This document shows positions 1 through 10,277 of a DNA stretch of 64,000 nt, piece after piece. The translations under genes were made by a program, and so were the position numbers. The DNA is from Euglena gracilis. Taxonomy: Eukaryota > Euglenida > Euglenophyceae > Euglenales. The notes beneath the pieces are model-generated. The model did no database searches and was not told the origin of the DNA. It worked only from the letters and a program-made list of their open reading frames with translations. Numbering within the stretch: the first letter of the stretch is position 1; every line of letters begins with the position of its first letter. The DNA lies in the NCBI GenBank assembly GCA_039621445.1, contig CP154954.1, forward strand, positions 69,816,670 to 69,880,669, written 5' to 3'.

Positions 1-1380
1 TTGATAGCAAGCTTTGAAAAAAAAAGTAGCCAAAATTCTGTTTTGGTTGCAGAAATGCACGAATTTTTGGCACTTTTTTTAAGGGGACAAGATTTTTTGG
101 CCATTTTTGGGTGTGGAGGTGCGTTGGACGTTGGGTGCCAAAAAGGGGTTTGGTTGTCCAAATGGAAGGTGGGGTGAGGACAATTATTTTCTGTTTTTTG
201 GGGGGTCTTCCACAAAAATTTCACGTTTCCCCTCCCCCCTTTTTGCCATGAAATCCTTTCCTACTTGCGCAATCTCCCCTTTTGCCAATGTTTTGGGTCA
301 AATTCATATGGCAAAGAAGCGCCATTGTTTGGGTCGAAAAAATTTTCCCCTCAAATCTTGGCATTTCTTTCCGTTTTTAGACCATGTCAAGGCAAACGTT
401 CAATGGTTTGAACCAGAAAATTGATGAAAAGCAACCAAAAAAGCCACCTAGACATCAAAAAGCAGGCTGAAATGATGAATGAAAAGAAAGGCTGAAGTGA
501 TGAAGGTTGATGCATTGTATGAAAATCGAAGGCTTGATTCTCGGGTCACGGGTGGGTCACGGGGGGGGGTCACGGGGGGGGTCACGGGGGTAGCACCCCC
601 CTTGGCATGGTGTATGAAGCAACAACAATAACCAGATTCACCACGCATTGGCCTGCTACCAAAGTGGGGAGTGTCTCACAGCTGCCAAAGGCGACTGGGG
701 TCGGGGTCAGAAGACTCAGAGCCATCCATGTCCCCCAAGTCAATGTCTTGGTGATGCATGTATTTCACAGGCTCCTTGAGGGATGGCGGAGTCAGGCTTT
801 CCTCCCCAAAATGCAGCAAACTGAACTTTACAAACAAAGCTGCTTAATCAACTTTTGTTCCAGAATGTGCAATTCTCAATGTGATTAAAACATTATAACA
901 AAGCGTTCCTGTTGGTACTTCCCAACCCCAAAACAAATGAAAAACGGCCAACGAAACATACCTCAACTCTGAGACGTTTCAACAGCTGCTCGACAATTCG
1001 CCAATGGGGGAGAGTGGTCCACCAAAGCCAAACCGTCCATATATGGCACGAACCCGGGTGAGGGTAGGGGGGGTAGGGTAGGGGGGGGGGGCGCTGAGCT
1101 CTTATCCCTTTATGGGTAAGAGCGAAGCTTACCACTGGGGGGAAAAACCCCCCCGACCCCCCCCCCCCCTCGGGGCCACCTCGGGAACCGGCGGATTATC
1201 ACCATGGTCCCAGCCCCGTTCCCGAATTTTTTTTTCTTCAGTCGCGAGCGACTGGATTCCTAGTTTCCGAATCACCTGGGTTTGACCCCCAACTCCCCGC
1301 CAGGCCCGAGTTATTCACGCGCGAAGGGGTCCAAACTGGATAGGATTGGCCAACCCCCCTGGATGAGCCCCCCTTTGGAC
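1..1380. other. Non-coding, low-complexity stretch without a recognised gene
   Basis: I see no gene here. The short open frames are not conserved-looking and are interrupted by homopolymer runs. Notable pieces are four near-tandem GGGTCAC-plus-poly-G units around 541-590 and poly-G/poly-C runs around 1060-1170. Around 1280-1310 there is a partial match (AACTCCCCGCC and CCCGAG) to the tandem unit that follows downstream, suggesting a decayed extra copy of that unit. Confidence 0.6.
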
Positions 1381-1384
1381 GGCC

Positions 1385-1790
1385 AAAAAATGTCAATTTT
1401 CAAAATATCTCCAAAATGAAGCAAAATCAAAGGAAATGTCCAGAGACCTAATTTGAAGCCCTTGGAACGCCTCATCCACCGGTATTTTGATTTCCCCGCA
1501 ACTCCCCGCCTGGCCCGAGATACGGCCGTTTTTGGCCTGGATGGCCGTTTTGTACACTTTTCCCTTTTCCCTTTTCCCTTTTCGGGGGGTGGGGGGTCAA
1601 AAAATCAATGTTTTCAAAATTTCTCGAAAATGATGCAAAATCAAAGGAAATGTTCGGAGACCTAAATTGAAGCCCTTGGAACGCTCTATCTGCTGCGATT
1701 TTGGTTTCCCCGCAGCTCACCGCCCAGCCCGAGATACGGCCGTTTTTCAGCCAATTTAGGCCATTTTGTACACTTTTCCCTCTGTCCGAC
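1385..1790. repeat. Two tandem copies of a ~220-bp unit
   Basis: The two units share AAAATCAAAGGAAATGT, GAAGCCCTTGGAACGC, a CCCGCA-rich stretch and CCCGAGATACGGCCGTTTTT in the same order and orientation. The first starts near 1390 and the second near 1608. They differ by point changes and by a run of CCCTTTT units around 1560-1580, so the duplication is not recent. The array abuts the 165-bp satellite, and the open frames across both are artefacts of the repeats. Confidence 0.75.
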
Positions 1791-2935
1791 TTGGCCGTTT
1801 TCAAAAAAGTCGAAAAAAATCGAAAAATTTTTTTTTGCCCAAAACAATGTTTTTTGGCCTCCTGGACCCGGAAAAACTGTTTTTGAGCCGAAAACGAGCG
1901 TTTTTCGACCCGCCGGCGCCCCGTTTTGGGCCGGCCGCCAACCCATTGACTTTGGGTCAAACCCGGGTCAAAAAAGGCGAAAAAAATCGAAATTTTTTTT
2001 TTGCCCAAAACGATGTTTTTTGTTTTTTTGACCTCCCGGACCCGGAAAAACTGTTTTTGAGCCGAAAATGAGCGTTTTTCGACCCGCCAGCGCCCCGTTT
2101 TGGGCCGCCAACCCATTGACTTTGGGTCAAACCCGGGTCAAAAAAATCGAAAAAAATAGAAAAAATATTTTTTTGCCCGAAACGATGTTTTTTGGCCTCC
2201 CGGACCCGGAAAAACTGTTTTTCAGCCGAAAACGAGCGTTTTTCGACCCGCCAGCGCCCCGTTTTGGGCCGCCGACCCATTGACTTTGGGTCAAAACCGG
2301 GTCAAAAAAGTCGAAAAAAACCGAAAAAATTTTTTTTGCCCGAAACGATGTTTTTTTGGCCTCCCGACCCGGAAAAACTGTTTTTGAGCCGAAAATGAGC
2401 GTTTTTCGACCCGCCAGCGCCCCGTTTTGGGCCGCCGACCCATTGACTTTGGGTCAAAAAAATCGAAAAAAATCGAAAAAAACCGAAATTTTTTTTGCCC
2501 AAAACGATGTTTTTTGGCCTCCCGGACCCGGAAAAACTGTTTTTGAGCCGAAAACGAGCGTTTTTCGACCCGCCGGCGCCCCGTTTTGGACCGCCGACCC
2601 ATTGACTTTGGGTCAAACCCGGGTCAAAAAAATCGAAAAAAATCGAAAAAAACCGAAAAAATTTTTTTTGCCCGAAACGATGTTTTCTGGCCTCCCGGAC
2701 CCGGAAAAACTGTTTTTGAGCCGAAAACGAGCGTTTTTCGACCCGCCGGCACCCCGTTTTGGACCGCCGACCCATTGACTTTGGGTCAAACCCGGGTCAA
2801 AAAAGTCGAAAAAAATCGAAAATTTTTTTTTTGCCCGAAACGATGTTTTTTTGGCCTCCCGGACCCGGAAAAACTGTTTTTGAGCCGAAAACGAGCGTTT
2901 TTCGACCCGCCAGCGCCCCGTTTTGGACCGCCGAC
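1790..2935. repeat. ~165-bp satellite array, left part (about 7 units)
   Basis: The key phrase CCATTGACTTTGGGTCAAA recurs at about 1944, 2111, 2277, 2448, 2598 and 2769, giving periods of about 150-171 bp. Each unit carries an A-rich part with TCGAAAAAAATCG, an AACGATGTTTTTTGGCC stretch, CCCGGACCCGGAAAAACTG and GAGCGTTTTTCGACCCGCC. Length variation lies mainly in the A/T homopolymers and in loss of one CGGGTCAAAA segment. The array resumes at 4661 after a foldback insertion, so it was once continuous. Both strands stay open over several units, which explains the long artefactual frames. Confidence 0.9.
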
Positions 2936-4660
2936 AGTGGCAAACGGTAGACTGGGGGGGGTCCTGGGTGGTCGGCCGACTAGTCGGCCGACCACCCAAT
3001 TGGTCGGCCGACTAGGCCTGGTCGGCAGCTAGTCGGCGAGACGGGGGGGGGGGGTCCTGGGTGGTCGGCCGACTAGTCGGCCGACCACCCACTCTAATGT
3101 AGTTACGGGCCAGTTTCGCCGACTTTTAAGCCCCCCCCTGAGAAAAAATTTTGTCCAAATCACCCCAAAACCAGTCAAAACCCACCCAAATGGCTCCAGA
3201 ACCCCCCAATCGGGGGTGAATATGCAAAAAAATTGGGGGAAAATGTCCATTTCGGGCCACTTTTGGCAAAAGAACACCTCTATCCGTTGTATATAAGTCA
3301 ATATAAGTCAAATTTTGCACAAAAGGACTTAGCCCTCCAAGTATATTGCCAACATAGAAGGGATTTTGTTATTTGAGGGGGGGGGGGGGGGCGGGGGGGG
3401 CGGAGCCCCCCCCTCCTATGCCAAAGTGAGCCACAAAAACGACTTAGCCCCCGAGTATGTTGCCAACATAGAAGAGATTTTGTTATCTGGGCTCGGGTGG
3501 GGGTGGAGGGGGGAGTTTTCAGCCTGTCCTGATGCAGAATGCTTGCATTTCTAAAGGATTTTCATGTAATCCCTGTTTCGTCATTGGTTTTTTACCCCTC
3601 CGGACCCCATCAAGGGCCCACCCAAGGTTGACGGCTTGTTTTTTTTGAAACAAAAAAAAACATGTTTTTTTTAAAAAAAAATATGTTTTTTTTAAAAAAA
3701 AACAAAAAAAACGTCATGGAGGGTTTGGGGGAAAAAATTTTTGCAATGTTTTTTTTGGGAAAAAGTACATTTTTTATCTCCACAACATTCATTTTTTTGG
3801 GTTGAAAGCATGATTTTTCGCACCAGAAAACACAGATTTGGAAATACTTTCACACATTTAAAAAAAAAAAACTTCACAGGGGGTGTTCCCCCCCTCCTCC
3901 CCCTCCTCCTCCAACCTGACCTCAGGTCCGTTTCGGCCATTTTTTTCTGAAAAACTTGGCCGGTGATGCCTAATACGACAAAACATTCCGGTAGATTCCC
4001 TAATTTCAGTTTGGGGGATTTCTATTTTGGAGCCCAAAAAGGATTTTTTCCCAAAAATTCGTTTTCGGTGATTTCTAATCTGGCCAAATGTGAACCCCCC
4101 TCCCGACCCCCCCCCCCCTGTGACCCCCCCCCCCCCGTGACCCCCCCCCCCCCCCGAAAAATTTTCATCAAAAAATGGCCATTTCGCAAGAAAAAAGGTC
4201 AATTTTTGCTTTTAAAAAAAAAAACATGTTTTTTTGTTTTTTTTTAAAAAAAACAAAAAAAAAAAAAAACGGCAACCCTGGGCCCACCGACCCCCCACCG
4301 ACCAAAAATTTCCATCTGAGGGTGTTCCTGTTGGTGTAAGGCACTTATTTGGCCCCATCCGGACCATTTCCGGGTGGTTTGGACCCGCCACAGACCATTT
4401 TTATGCCCACCGACTGGCCACCGACTAGTTTGCATACAATTTTCTTCATAAAAAGTCGGCGAGACTGGCCCGTAACTACATTAGAGTGGGTGGTCGGCCG
4501 ACTAGTCCGCCGACCACCCAGGCCCCCCCCCCCCCCCGTCTCGCCGACTAGCTGCCGACCAGGCCTAGTCGACCGACCAATTGGGTGGTCGGCCGACTAG
4601 TCGGCCGACCACCAAGGAGCACCCCCCCCCCCCCCCCCAGTCTACCGCCTAGGACCACCG
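2936..4660. mobile_element. 1.7-kb foldback element inserted in the satellite
   Basis: The segment interrupts a satellite unit. The left flank ends ...CCGC-CGAC and the right flank resumes CGAC-CCATTG; joining them with one CGAC restores the normal unit, so CGAC is a 4-bp target duplication (2932-2935 and 4661-4664). The ends are long inverted repeats, roughly 2936-3128 and 4450-4660, sharing CGGTAGACTGGGG near the tip, TCTCGCCGACTAGCTGCCGA and GCCCGTAACTACATTAGAG. They contain perfect 32-bp palindromes (2966-2997, 3059-3090). The interior has no recognisable transposase but holds T8A8-type palindromes near 3640-3710 and 4215-4262, so this is a non-autonomous element. The superfamily is uncertain. 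Confidence 0.85.
3143..3275. repeat. Direct repeat of 5487-5612
   Basis: About 130 bp inside the foldback element match 5487-5612 in the same orientation. Shared landmarks are TTTTGTCCAAATCACC, AATGGCTCCAGAACCCCC, AATCGGGGGTGAATATGC and GCCACTTTTGGCAAAA. A second internal pair, near 3319-3375 and 3430-3490, shares TTGCCAACATAGAAG and GATTTTGTTAT. Confidence 0.8.
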
Positions 4661-4975
4661 CGACCCATTGACTTTGGGTCAAACCCGGGTCAAAAAAATC
4701 GAAAAAAATCGAAAAATTTTTTTTTGCCCGAAACGATGTTTTTTGGCCTCCCGGACCCGGAACAACTGTTTTTGAGCCGAAAACGAGTGTTTTTCGACCC
4801 GCCGGCGCCCCGTTTTGGACCGCCGACCCATTGACTTTGGGTCAAAACCCGGGTCAAAAAAGTCGAAAAAAATCGTAAATTTTTTTTTGCCCGAAACGAT
4901 GTTTTTTGGCCTCCCGGACCCGGAAAAACTGTTTTTGAGCCGAAAATGAGCGTTTTTCGACCCACCACCGCCCGC
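4661..4975. repeat. ~165-bp satellite array, right part (2 units)
   Basis: The continuation of the 1790-2935 array, same orientation, with unit starts near 4665 and 4826. The last unit degrades at about 4975, where the sequence changes to unrelated DNA containing CATGGATTTCAGGC. Confidence 0.9.
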
Positions 4976-5097
4976 TTTCTGGCACAAAACCCATGGATTT
5001 CAGGCAAAAGAGCTCCAGGGAGTGGGCTGGTATGTATGGAGGGGTCAATGAAGGGGTGGGGTGCGCGCTTCTTATTTTAAGAGCTCAGCAAACTTAT

Positions 5098-5482
5098 TCA
5101 AAACCTGGTTGGGGGGGGGGTAGGGGGTAGGGGGGGGGTAGGGGGGGGGGAGGGGGTAGGGGGGGGGTATAGGGGGGGGGTGGTAGGGGGGGGGAGGGGG
5201 GCAAGGGGGGGGGGGGTTCGGGGGGGGGGGGGGGGTGGGGGTGTTGGAGAGGGGAGGGGTGGGGGGGGGGAGGGGGGGGTAGGGGGGGGGAGGGGGGGGT
5301 AGGGTGGGGGGTGGGGGTGGAGGGGGGTGGTAGGGGGGGGGGGGGGGGGGTGGGGGGGGGGGGGTTGGTGGGGGGGGGATAGGGGGGGGTAGAGGGGGGG
5401 GTAGGGGGGGGGGGGGTAGGGGGGGGGTAGGGTAGGGGGGTAGGGGTAGGGGGGGTAGGGGTAGGGGGGGGGGGGGGCCGTC
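5098..5482. repeat. G-rich low-complexity tract, (G)nTA type
   Basis: About 385 bp of nearly pure G on the plus strand, broken by TA, A and T at irregular spacing. It ends next to the direct repeat at 5487-5612. The poly-proline open frames on the minus strand are composition artefacts. The many G-runs could form G-quadruplexes. A shorter tract of the same kind lies at 6030-6200. The TA spacing is too irregular for a telomere array. Confidence 0.85.
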
Positions 5483-5775
5483 AAAAAAACTTTTGTCCAA
5501 ATCACCTCAACACCAGTCAAAAACCCACCCTAATGGCTCCAGAACCCCCAATCGGGGGTGAATATGCAAAAACTGAGGAGGAAAATGTCCATTTTGGGCC
5601 ACTTTTGGCAAAAAAGTTGACCTAGGCGCCGAAGGCGCCCTGCAAAAGAATTTACTGATGGCGTTTTTCCTGTGTCTAAAAAGAATTTATGAGGTTATTT
5701 GAAGGGTAGGGTTAGGGTTACGATTCTTATATCCAAACAGCAGAACATTTCCCGCTCAACGTTGGTTAGATTGGT

Positions 5776-5924
5776 CTACAAGGTGCCCAGCGAACCCAGA
5801 GCCGCCCAACTAGGGTTAAAAACATGGGGGGACCCGAGCGAGGCGCCGAAGGCGCCGAGCGAGGGTCCCCCCATGTGTATTAACCCTAGTTGGGCGGCTC
5901 TTTGGGGTAGCTGGTACCTTGTAG
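5776..5924. repeat. 149-nt near-perfect foldback
   Basis: The arms begin CTACAAGGTGCCCAGC and end CTGGTACCTTGTAG. They continue into a perfect 22-bp pairing (AGAGCCGCCCAACTAGGG with its complement) and ACATGGGGGGACCC against GGGTCCCCCCATGT. The tip is GGCGCCGAAGGCGCC. The structure is a single-copy hairpin or tiny foldback element. Whether it is transcribed cannot be seen. Confidence 0.85.
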
Positions 5925-6029
5925 GGGTTATATCACGTTTCTGAACAGCCGGCTGTAGTCCTTCAAAAAGCCGGGGCTTAAAAGTTCACAAAGGGGGGGG
6001 ATTTCGGAAAAATGGTGGTGGTCGGCCCG

Positions 6030-6200
6030 ACCTGTACAAGGGGTAGGGGGGGGAGGGGTCAAGGGGGGGGGGGGTAGGGGGGGTTAGGGGGGGTTTAGGG
6101 GGGGGGGGGGGGGGGTAGGGGGGGGGTAGGGGGGGTAGGGGGGTGGGGGGTAGGGGTGGTAGGGGTAGGGTAGGTAGGGGGGGGTAGGGTAGGGGTTCCC
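6030..6200. repeat. Second G-rich low-complexity tract
   Basis: About 170 bp of GGGGGTA-like sequence on the plus strand, the same type as 5098-5482. No gene. Confidence 0.75.
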
Positions 6201-6299
6201 AGCCTCCCGTTCCAGGGGCCTGCCAATGTTTGCCAAGCTACCTAGTTCGCGCCCCCTCTCAAACCGTCTTCCTGTTCCCGCAGCCGAGTTTTTTTTTTA

Positions 6300-6425
6300 T
6301 TCATCTGTCTCGGGGGAGAGTTGGAAGTGGGGGGGGGGTGGGGGGTCCCAGGAGGGAGGGGTGGAACTGTACAGGGGGGGGGGGTCCCAAGGTTTGACCA
6401 ATTGTACTGCCTTGTCCCTGGTGTT
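6300..6425. repeat. Repeat with an inverted copy at 51580-51725
   Basis: Landmarks TCATCTGTCTCGGGG, GGAACTGTACAGGGG, GGTTTGACCAATTGTACTG and CCTTGTCCC appear here. The same elements occur as reverse complement at 51580-51725. A more distant version, with CAGTACAGTTG, CCTGTACAGCTTCCA and GCCTTGTCCC, adjoins the hAT fragment at 52920-53045. This suggests that the block belongs to the 3' end of a hAT-related element. Confidence 0.65.
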
Positions 6426-6664
6426 CCCCAAGCTGCCCAAGATCTGGACCCAAGATGTGAGGGGGGTCCCAACAGAACAAAAACGTCAGAACAAACAATG
6501 CCTTTTTCAAAAGCCCTTTTGGCAAAAAACAACAAAACCAAGTGAAACAACCAAAGCCAAGGTTGACAGCATGCAATTTACGCAACAGGGTCCTGTGTTT
6601 TTTTTGCAAAACACCACAGGGCCCTGACACCTTCACTTCATTGCTCTTCTCTCTTCTTGGTTTA

Positions 6665-6872
6665 CCACCCCCCCCCCTTTATTTGAGCACACCCATGGGC
6701 CAACGGACCCCCCAAATGCTCAAATAAGGGGGGGTCAAATAAAGGGGGGGGGGTCAAAAATTCCTTTAGAAAAAGGGCAAAAAAATTTTCGGCGCCTTCG
6801 GCGCATGGAAAAAAAAATTCCCCGGACCCAAATGCTCAATTAAGGGGGGGGGGTCAAATAAAGGGGGGGGGG
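6665..6872. mobile_element. Miniature inverted-repeat element, TA-flanked
   Basis: The left end is CCAC10 followed by TTTATTTGA, and the right end is TCAAATAAAG10, giving about 17 bp of inverted repeat. TA lies on both sides (6663-6664, 6873-6874), as expected of a Tc1/mariner-type insertion. The interior repeats the phrase AAATGCTCAA(A/T)TAAGGGG twice and includes GGCGCCTTCGGCGC. No coding capacity. Confidence 0.65.
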
Positions 6873-6879
6873 TATCTTC

Positions 6880-7756
6880 TTTTCCTTCACATTTCAACCT
6901 GCGAGCAGAAGGATGGCAAATGAAAGACAACCAGATGACATGCAATGTGGTACCACTGAAAAACTGACAGAATTACAATTCAATTTACAGAGGGGGGTCG
7001 GCACCCCCCCCCCTCACCGACCCCCTCGCCACGCCATTTTACCCCCCCTTTCAGACCCCCTCGCCACGCCATGTCAAGCCCGCCAAATAAAATTTTCTTT
7101 GCAAACCCCCGCGCACCTTTCCGGGACCCCTCGCCACGCCAACCCCCCCCTAGCCGGGAACCTTGCCGACCCCCCAGAATTACAGTTTGAAGGCGAATTG
7201 TAAAAAAAAAAAAATTGGCGCAAGAAAACATAGTGTGCAAGGCCAAAATGTCTCCAAAACGCCAGGCCAAAGCCACAGAGCCGCAGCCAGTGCTCTGCTA
7301 AATGGACCAGAAAAACCACGAGGACGCTCAGAATATGACATAAAAGCAGAACGCACAACAGAAGACATGCCACACGAGAGGGTGGGACTCAATATTGTCA
7401 CTCAGCAGACCAAATTTTGGAGAAAATCCCACATTTTTGAAAGTGGTCCAGATGCACTGGAAAAGACCCTTACAATCATTCTTCAAAAGACACCTTCAGA
7501 TGGGCATACCTGCTTCAATCTTCAAAAAATCCTGCATCAATGAATTCTTCATCTTCCAAATAGTTTGTACAGAAGTTAGAAGAAAGATAAAACCTAATTA
7601 CAAAGGGGGAAACACCCGAAGGTGAGAAGATTACGAGCGCGAGAACCAAGGGCTTTGCGTGAATCCCAATCAGCCCGTTCGTTATACAACTTTACCGCCA
7701 TCTGAATGGTTCTAAACTGTTTCCAGAGAGCTGGCATATCCTAATTTTGGTCCTCT
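6880..7756. other. No recognised gene; partial copy of a dispersed segment
   Basis: The stretch 7395-7620 resembles 14025-14165 in the same orientation (ATTCTTCAAAAGACAC, TTCAAAAAATCCTGCAT). It therefore belongs to the dispersed family described at 12845-14165. Around 7000-7160 the phrase CCCCTCGCCACGCCA recurs three times. Nothing else is recognisable. Confidence 0.5.
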
Positions 7757-8035
7757 TTCATTTCTCGCACGTGGAGTTGCACTGCGCCGGGGGGCATTAG
7801 CCCTGAGGCACTCAAGGTCCTCCATCCCCGACCAGGGTCTCGAACCACCGTATCCAACGGGTGCTGTTGTCTATCTTGCAGAGTTGGAGGCCGAAGCCAG
7901 TTGATGCTACGATGCAAGGCAGGCAACCGCTATAACACATCCCCGGCAGCGTCGCGATGCCGTGACTGGTCCGATCCGGGATTCGAACCCGCGCGTCTGA
8001 CGGATGGTACCGATCGAAGCTGGCCATATGGAGCT
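7757..8035 (-). repeat. tRNA-derived repeat (SINE-like), copy 1
   Basis: It shares CGTGGAG, CGCC-GGGGGCATT-GCCCT, GAGGCACTC and GTCCTCCAT with 9338-9565 in the same order, followed in both by GCAACCGC. On the minus strand, 7975-7990 reads GCGGGTTCGAATCCC, a good tRNA B box. The acceptor and anticodon arms cannot be drawn. I read it as a tRNA-derived SINE or an old tRNA pseudogene within a repeat. Confidence 0.55.
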
Positions 8036-8084
8036 GGGGTCCCACGGCCAGACCTCCTCCTCCTCCTTTTTTTTTCACCAGCCA

Positions 8085-9310
8085 CCAGCCAGAACTGGCC
8101 GCGGCTGGGGCGCCTCCTCCTGTTTTTTTCAGTGCATTCCGTAGAGCGCCAAAATTGCAGTAGGGCAAAGTCCGCGGCGCATCCTCGTCGGTTTTTAGTA
8201 CGCTCGATGGCTGCGTTCGCCAGGTTTAATCACAACATCTACGCTGGCGGATGAGTCAACAGCGAGCAGCAGGAACCACGGTCCATGGAAACAGAAGTGC
8301 TGCGCAAGGCGAGACTATTTTTCAGGGGAATAAACATTTCTTCAACATATTTTACGGCAGCACCATGTGACTGCGCCGGAAGGAACCGGGAGGTGGGGGG
8401 GTTGGTCGACCCCCCCACCCACCACAGCATTTTCACCGAATTCGGGAAAACGGGTATTTGGCCAGAAATTTTTTTGAAAAAATAAAGCCCAAAACACGTG
8501 AATTTTTGATGGAAAAAACCTTTTTTCCACAAAAAATCTCAACATTTTCAGCCCTAAAAAATCTGGTGCTTTTCAGGGGGGTGAAAAAATCGAAGTTCAA
8601 AAAAAAAGTGGACAAACTTTTGGCACAGTCAAATTTTACTGACATTTTTTCTCGTTGAACAACGCATATTTTCCCCAAAAAAATGCAAACAAAACGCTTT
8701 TCTGCCCCCCCTTCCAAGAGATTGGCACCCAAACAACACCTTCATAAGAGAATCCTGTGGCCCAAAACTGGCCACCACGTCTAGCCCAAAACTGGCCAGA
8801 ACATCTAGCCCAAAACCGGCTAGCACATCTGGCCCAAAAAAAAACCATGACATTGCAAAAAAAATGTGAAATGCAAAATTTTGGGCCGTTTGCCAGATTG
8901 AAAAACTTCTCCCCCAATTTTTGGTTTCCAAGAACATTCGTTGAACAGCAAATAAAGAAGACAAGAACCCAAAATGGAAGTCTAAGAAAGTAGAATCTAA
9001 GAATAAAATGTCTGTGAAATCTGGATTAGACTTGAAACTTGTGATCCCACCAGTGGTGAGTAGCAAGCACAGCTTAACAAGTAGCTTCACCAAGGGCCTG
9101 TCACCGTGTTGCAGGCAAGCCTCTGCTCGATCGAATGTGGATTTGTTCAGAGCAAAGGTTTGGGTGGACTGCTTGTGGCGATGCCGGCCCTCTTTCCAAA
9201 ACGCAATAAGTTCCTGTATTTCCACTTCATTTCAGCACCCTGCACTTTCATCATAACTATCCCACACCGCTTCCACCGGAAATGGCATTGTGACACTGAA
9301 GGATGCTGTG
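8085..9310. repeat. Dispersed ~1.2-kb segment, inverted copy at 59385-60390
   Basis: Several stretches match the reverse complement of 59385-60390: the GGCGCCTCC-ACCTGTTTTT block near 8110, the region around 8400-8570, and the part near 9080-9300 with TGTGACACTGAAGGA. Identity is moderate, with many indels. The minus strand of both copies is partly open around 9070-9180 (motif RAEACLQHGDRPLV), but amino-acid changes between copies outnumber silent ones, arguing against selection. TGGCCCAAAACTGGCCA-type repeats occur at 8755-8835. Confidence 0.65.
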
Positions 9311-9337
9311 GGATGGGTTACGACATTTGTTTCCTTT

Positions 9338-9565
9338 CACTTTCTCGCCCGTGGAGCTACACTCCGCCAGGGGGCATTTGCCCTAGGGTTCGAGGCACTC
9401 GAAGTCCTCCATAGCTCCTGATGCTTGGCGATGGCGTGCTTGATAGGGGTTGTGTATCCTTAGTGTCACTGCTCGGCCGAAGCCGCAATGGTTTTATCGT
9501 GACACGTCACGTAGGCAACCGCCGGTGAACCGATGGTTGTACAGATCGAAGCCGGCCCTCTGTCC
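9338..9565. repeat. tRNA-derived repeat (SINE-like), copy 2
   Basis: Second copy of the 7757-8035 family. The start, CTCGCCCGTGGAGCTACAC, and the GAGGCACTCGAAGTCCTCCAT block are clear. The 3' half is more divergent, and the B-box-like motif is lost. Confidence 0.5.
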
Positions 9566-9649
9566 GCTGGACTAACGCAGGGACACTGAAGGAGAAGGAT
9601 TAGGAATGCAAGCAATTCTTTGCGCGTGGGTGAATCCTAGTTTCTTTAA

Positions 9650-9930
9650 AAAAAACATTGTCGAATGAAGAAAACCTGCACACACAGCGGGGTTTTAACC
9701 CGCGACCTCACAATCCCGAACTGTGCGTTGCACTAACTGAGCTATGTGTACGATACACTTTGCAATACCAAAAGAAGAAAAGGACTAGTCCAACAAATGA
9801 AGTGGAAGAAAGTTTCGGAAGACAGAACACCAAATCTTGAGGAAACGCTGCATTTTGAAAGTTGCCCATGTGCAGTTTTTTTGTTCTGGTTAATGTGGTG
9901 CATGGTGCACATGAAAGATCCCCAGGTGCG
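9650..9930. repeat. ~280-bp repeat carrying a tRNA-like sequence
   Basis: It matches 59056-59330 in the same orientation at moderate identity (GAAAACCTGCACACACAGCG, AAAAGGACTAGTCC, CACATGAAAGATCCCCAG). Because the similarity extends beyond both ends of the tRNA-like part, the duplicated unit is larger than a simple tRNA pseudogene. Confidence 0.65.
9680..9751 (-). tRNA. tRNA-like sequence (pseudo-tRNA)
   Basis: Read on the minus strand it starts GTACACATAGCTCAGTTAG, with a plausible A box, and has the T arm GCGGG-TTAAAAC-CCCGC. The acceptor strands GTACACA and TGTGTGT pair at six of seven positions. The D stem is not closed, and the anticodon loop would read TTCGGGA. The imperfect D arm and its position in a dispersed repeat make a tRNA-derived pseudogene more likely than a working gene. 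Confidence 0.45.
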
Positions 9931-9954
9931 CCTGAACACCCAGAATCAGGGGGC

Positions 9955-10230
9955 GGCTGGCCGGCTAGCCGTCCGAGCCGTCCGGACCTCTTCAGCCGGA
10001 CCAATGCTGGACGCCCAGCCGTCCGTCCGGACGAAGCATTTTTTCGCCAGCCGTCCGTCAAGCCGGACCAACATCTGTCTTGCTAGCCGGCCGGACCAAA
10101 AAAAAATTGGTATATATCCGCCCAGAGTCGCGGCCAACCGGTTAGCTGGACCAAGTGCATTTTCTTCGGCCGTCTGGACCAAGCCCACAAGGTCAGCCGT
10201 CCGTCCGGACCTTCGCTTTTTTCACCAGCC
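9955..10230. repeat. GTCCGG/CCGGAC-rich repeat block
   Basis: Irregular repeats of GCCGTCCGTCCGGAC and GCCGGACCAA. The part up to 10130 matches the reverse complement of 60430-60600 closely (landmark CGAAGCATTTTTTCGCCAGC). It belongs to the same GGAC-rich sequence class as 12845-12920, 40424-41105, 58820-58990 and 63592-63740. Confidence 0.65.
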
Positions 10231-10277
10231 GTCCGTCTTTCCGGCCTTAACTGGACACTTTTTTCCCAAAAAAAAAT

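Noticed and set aside
1472-3032. Overlapping frames with RPKTGRWRVEKRSFSAQKQ-like repeats on both strands
   Set aside because: They follow the satellite units and change frame with homopolymer length; there is no independent coding signal.
5072-5520. Proline-rich frames resembling an extensin-like protein
   Set aside because: Pure consequence of the poly-G/poly-C tract.
5701-5722. AGGGTAGGGTTAGGGTTA, a possible interstitial telomere repeat
   Set aside because: Only about three imperfect units, and the adjoining G-rich tracts lack a regular period.
8629-9225. 198-codon minus-strand frame with a relative at 59487-59993
   Set aside because: Although the two share RAEACLQHGDRPLV, differences between copies are mainly amino-acid changing and frames shift outside this short stretch, so it is treated as repeat DNA.
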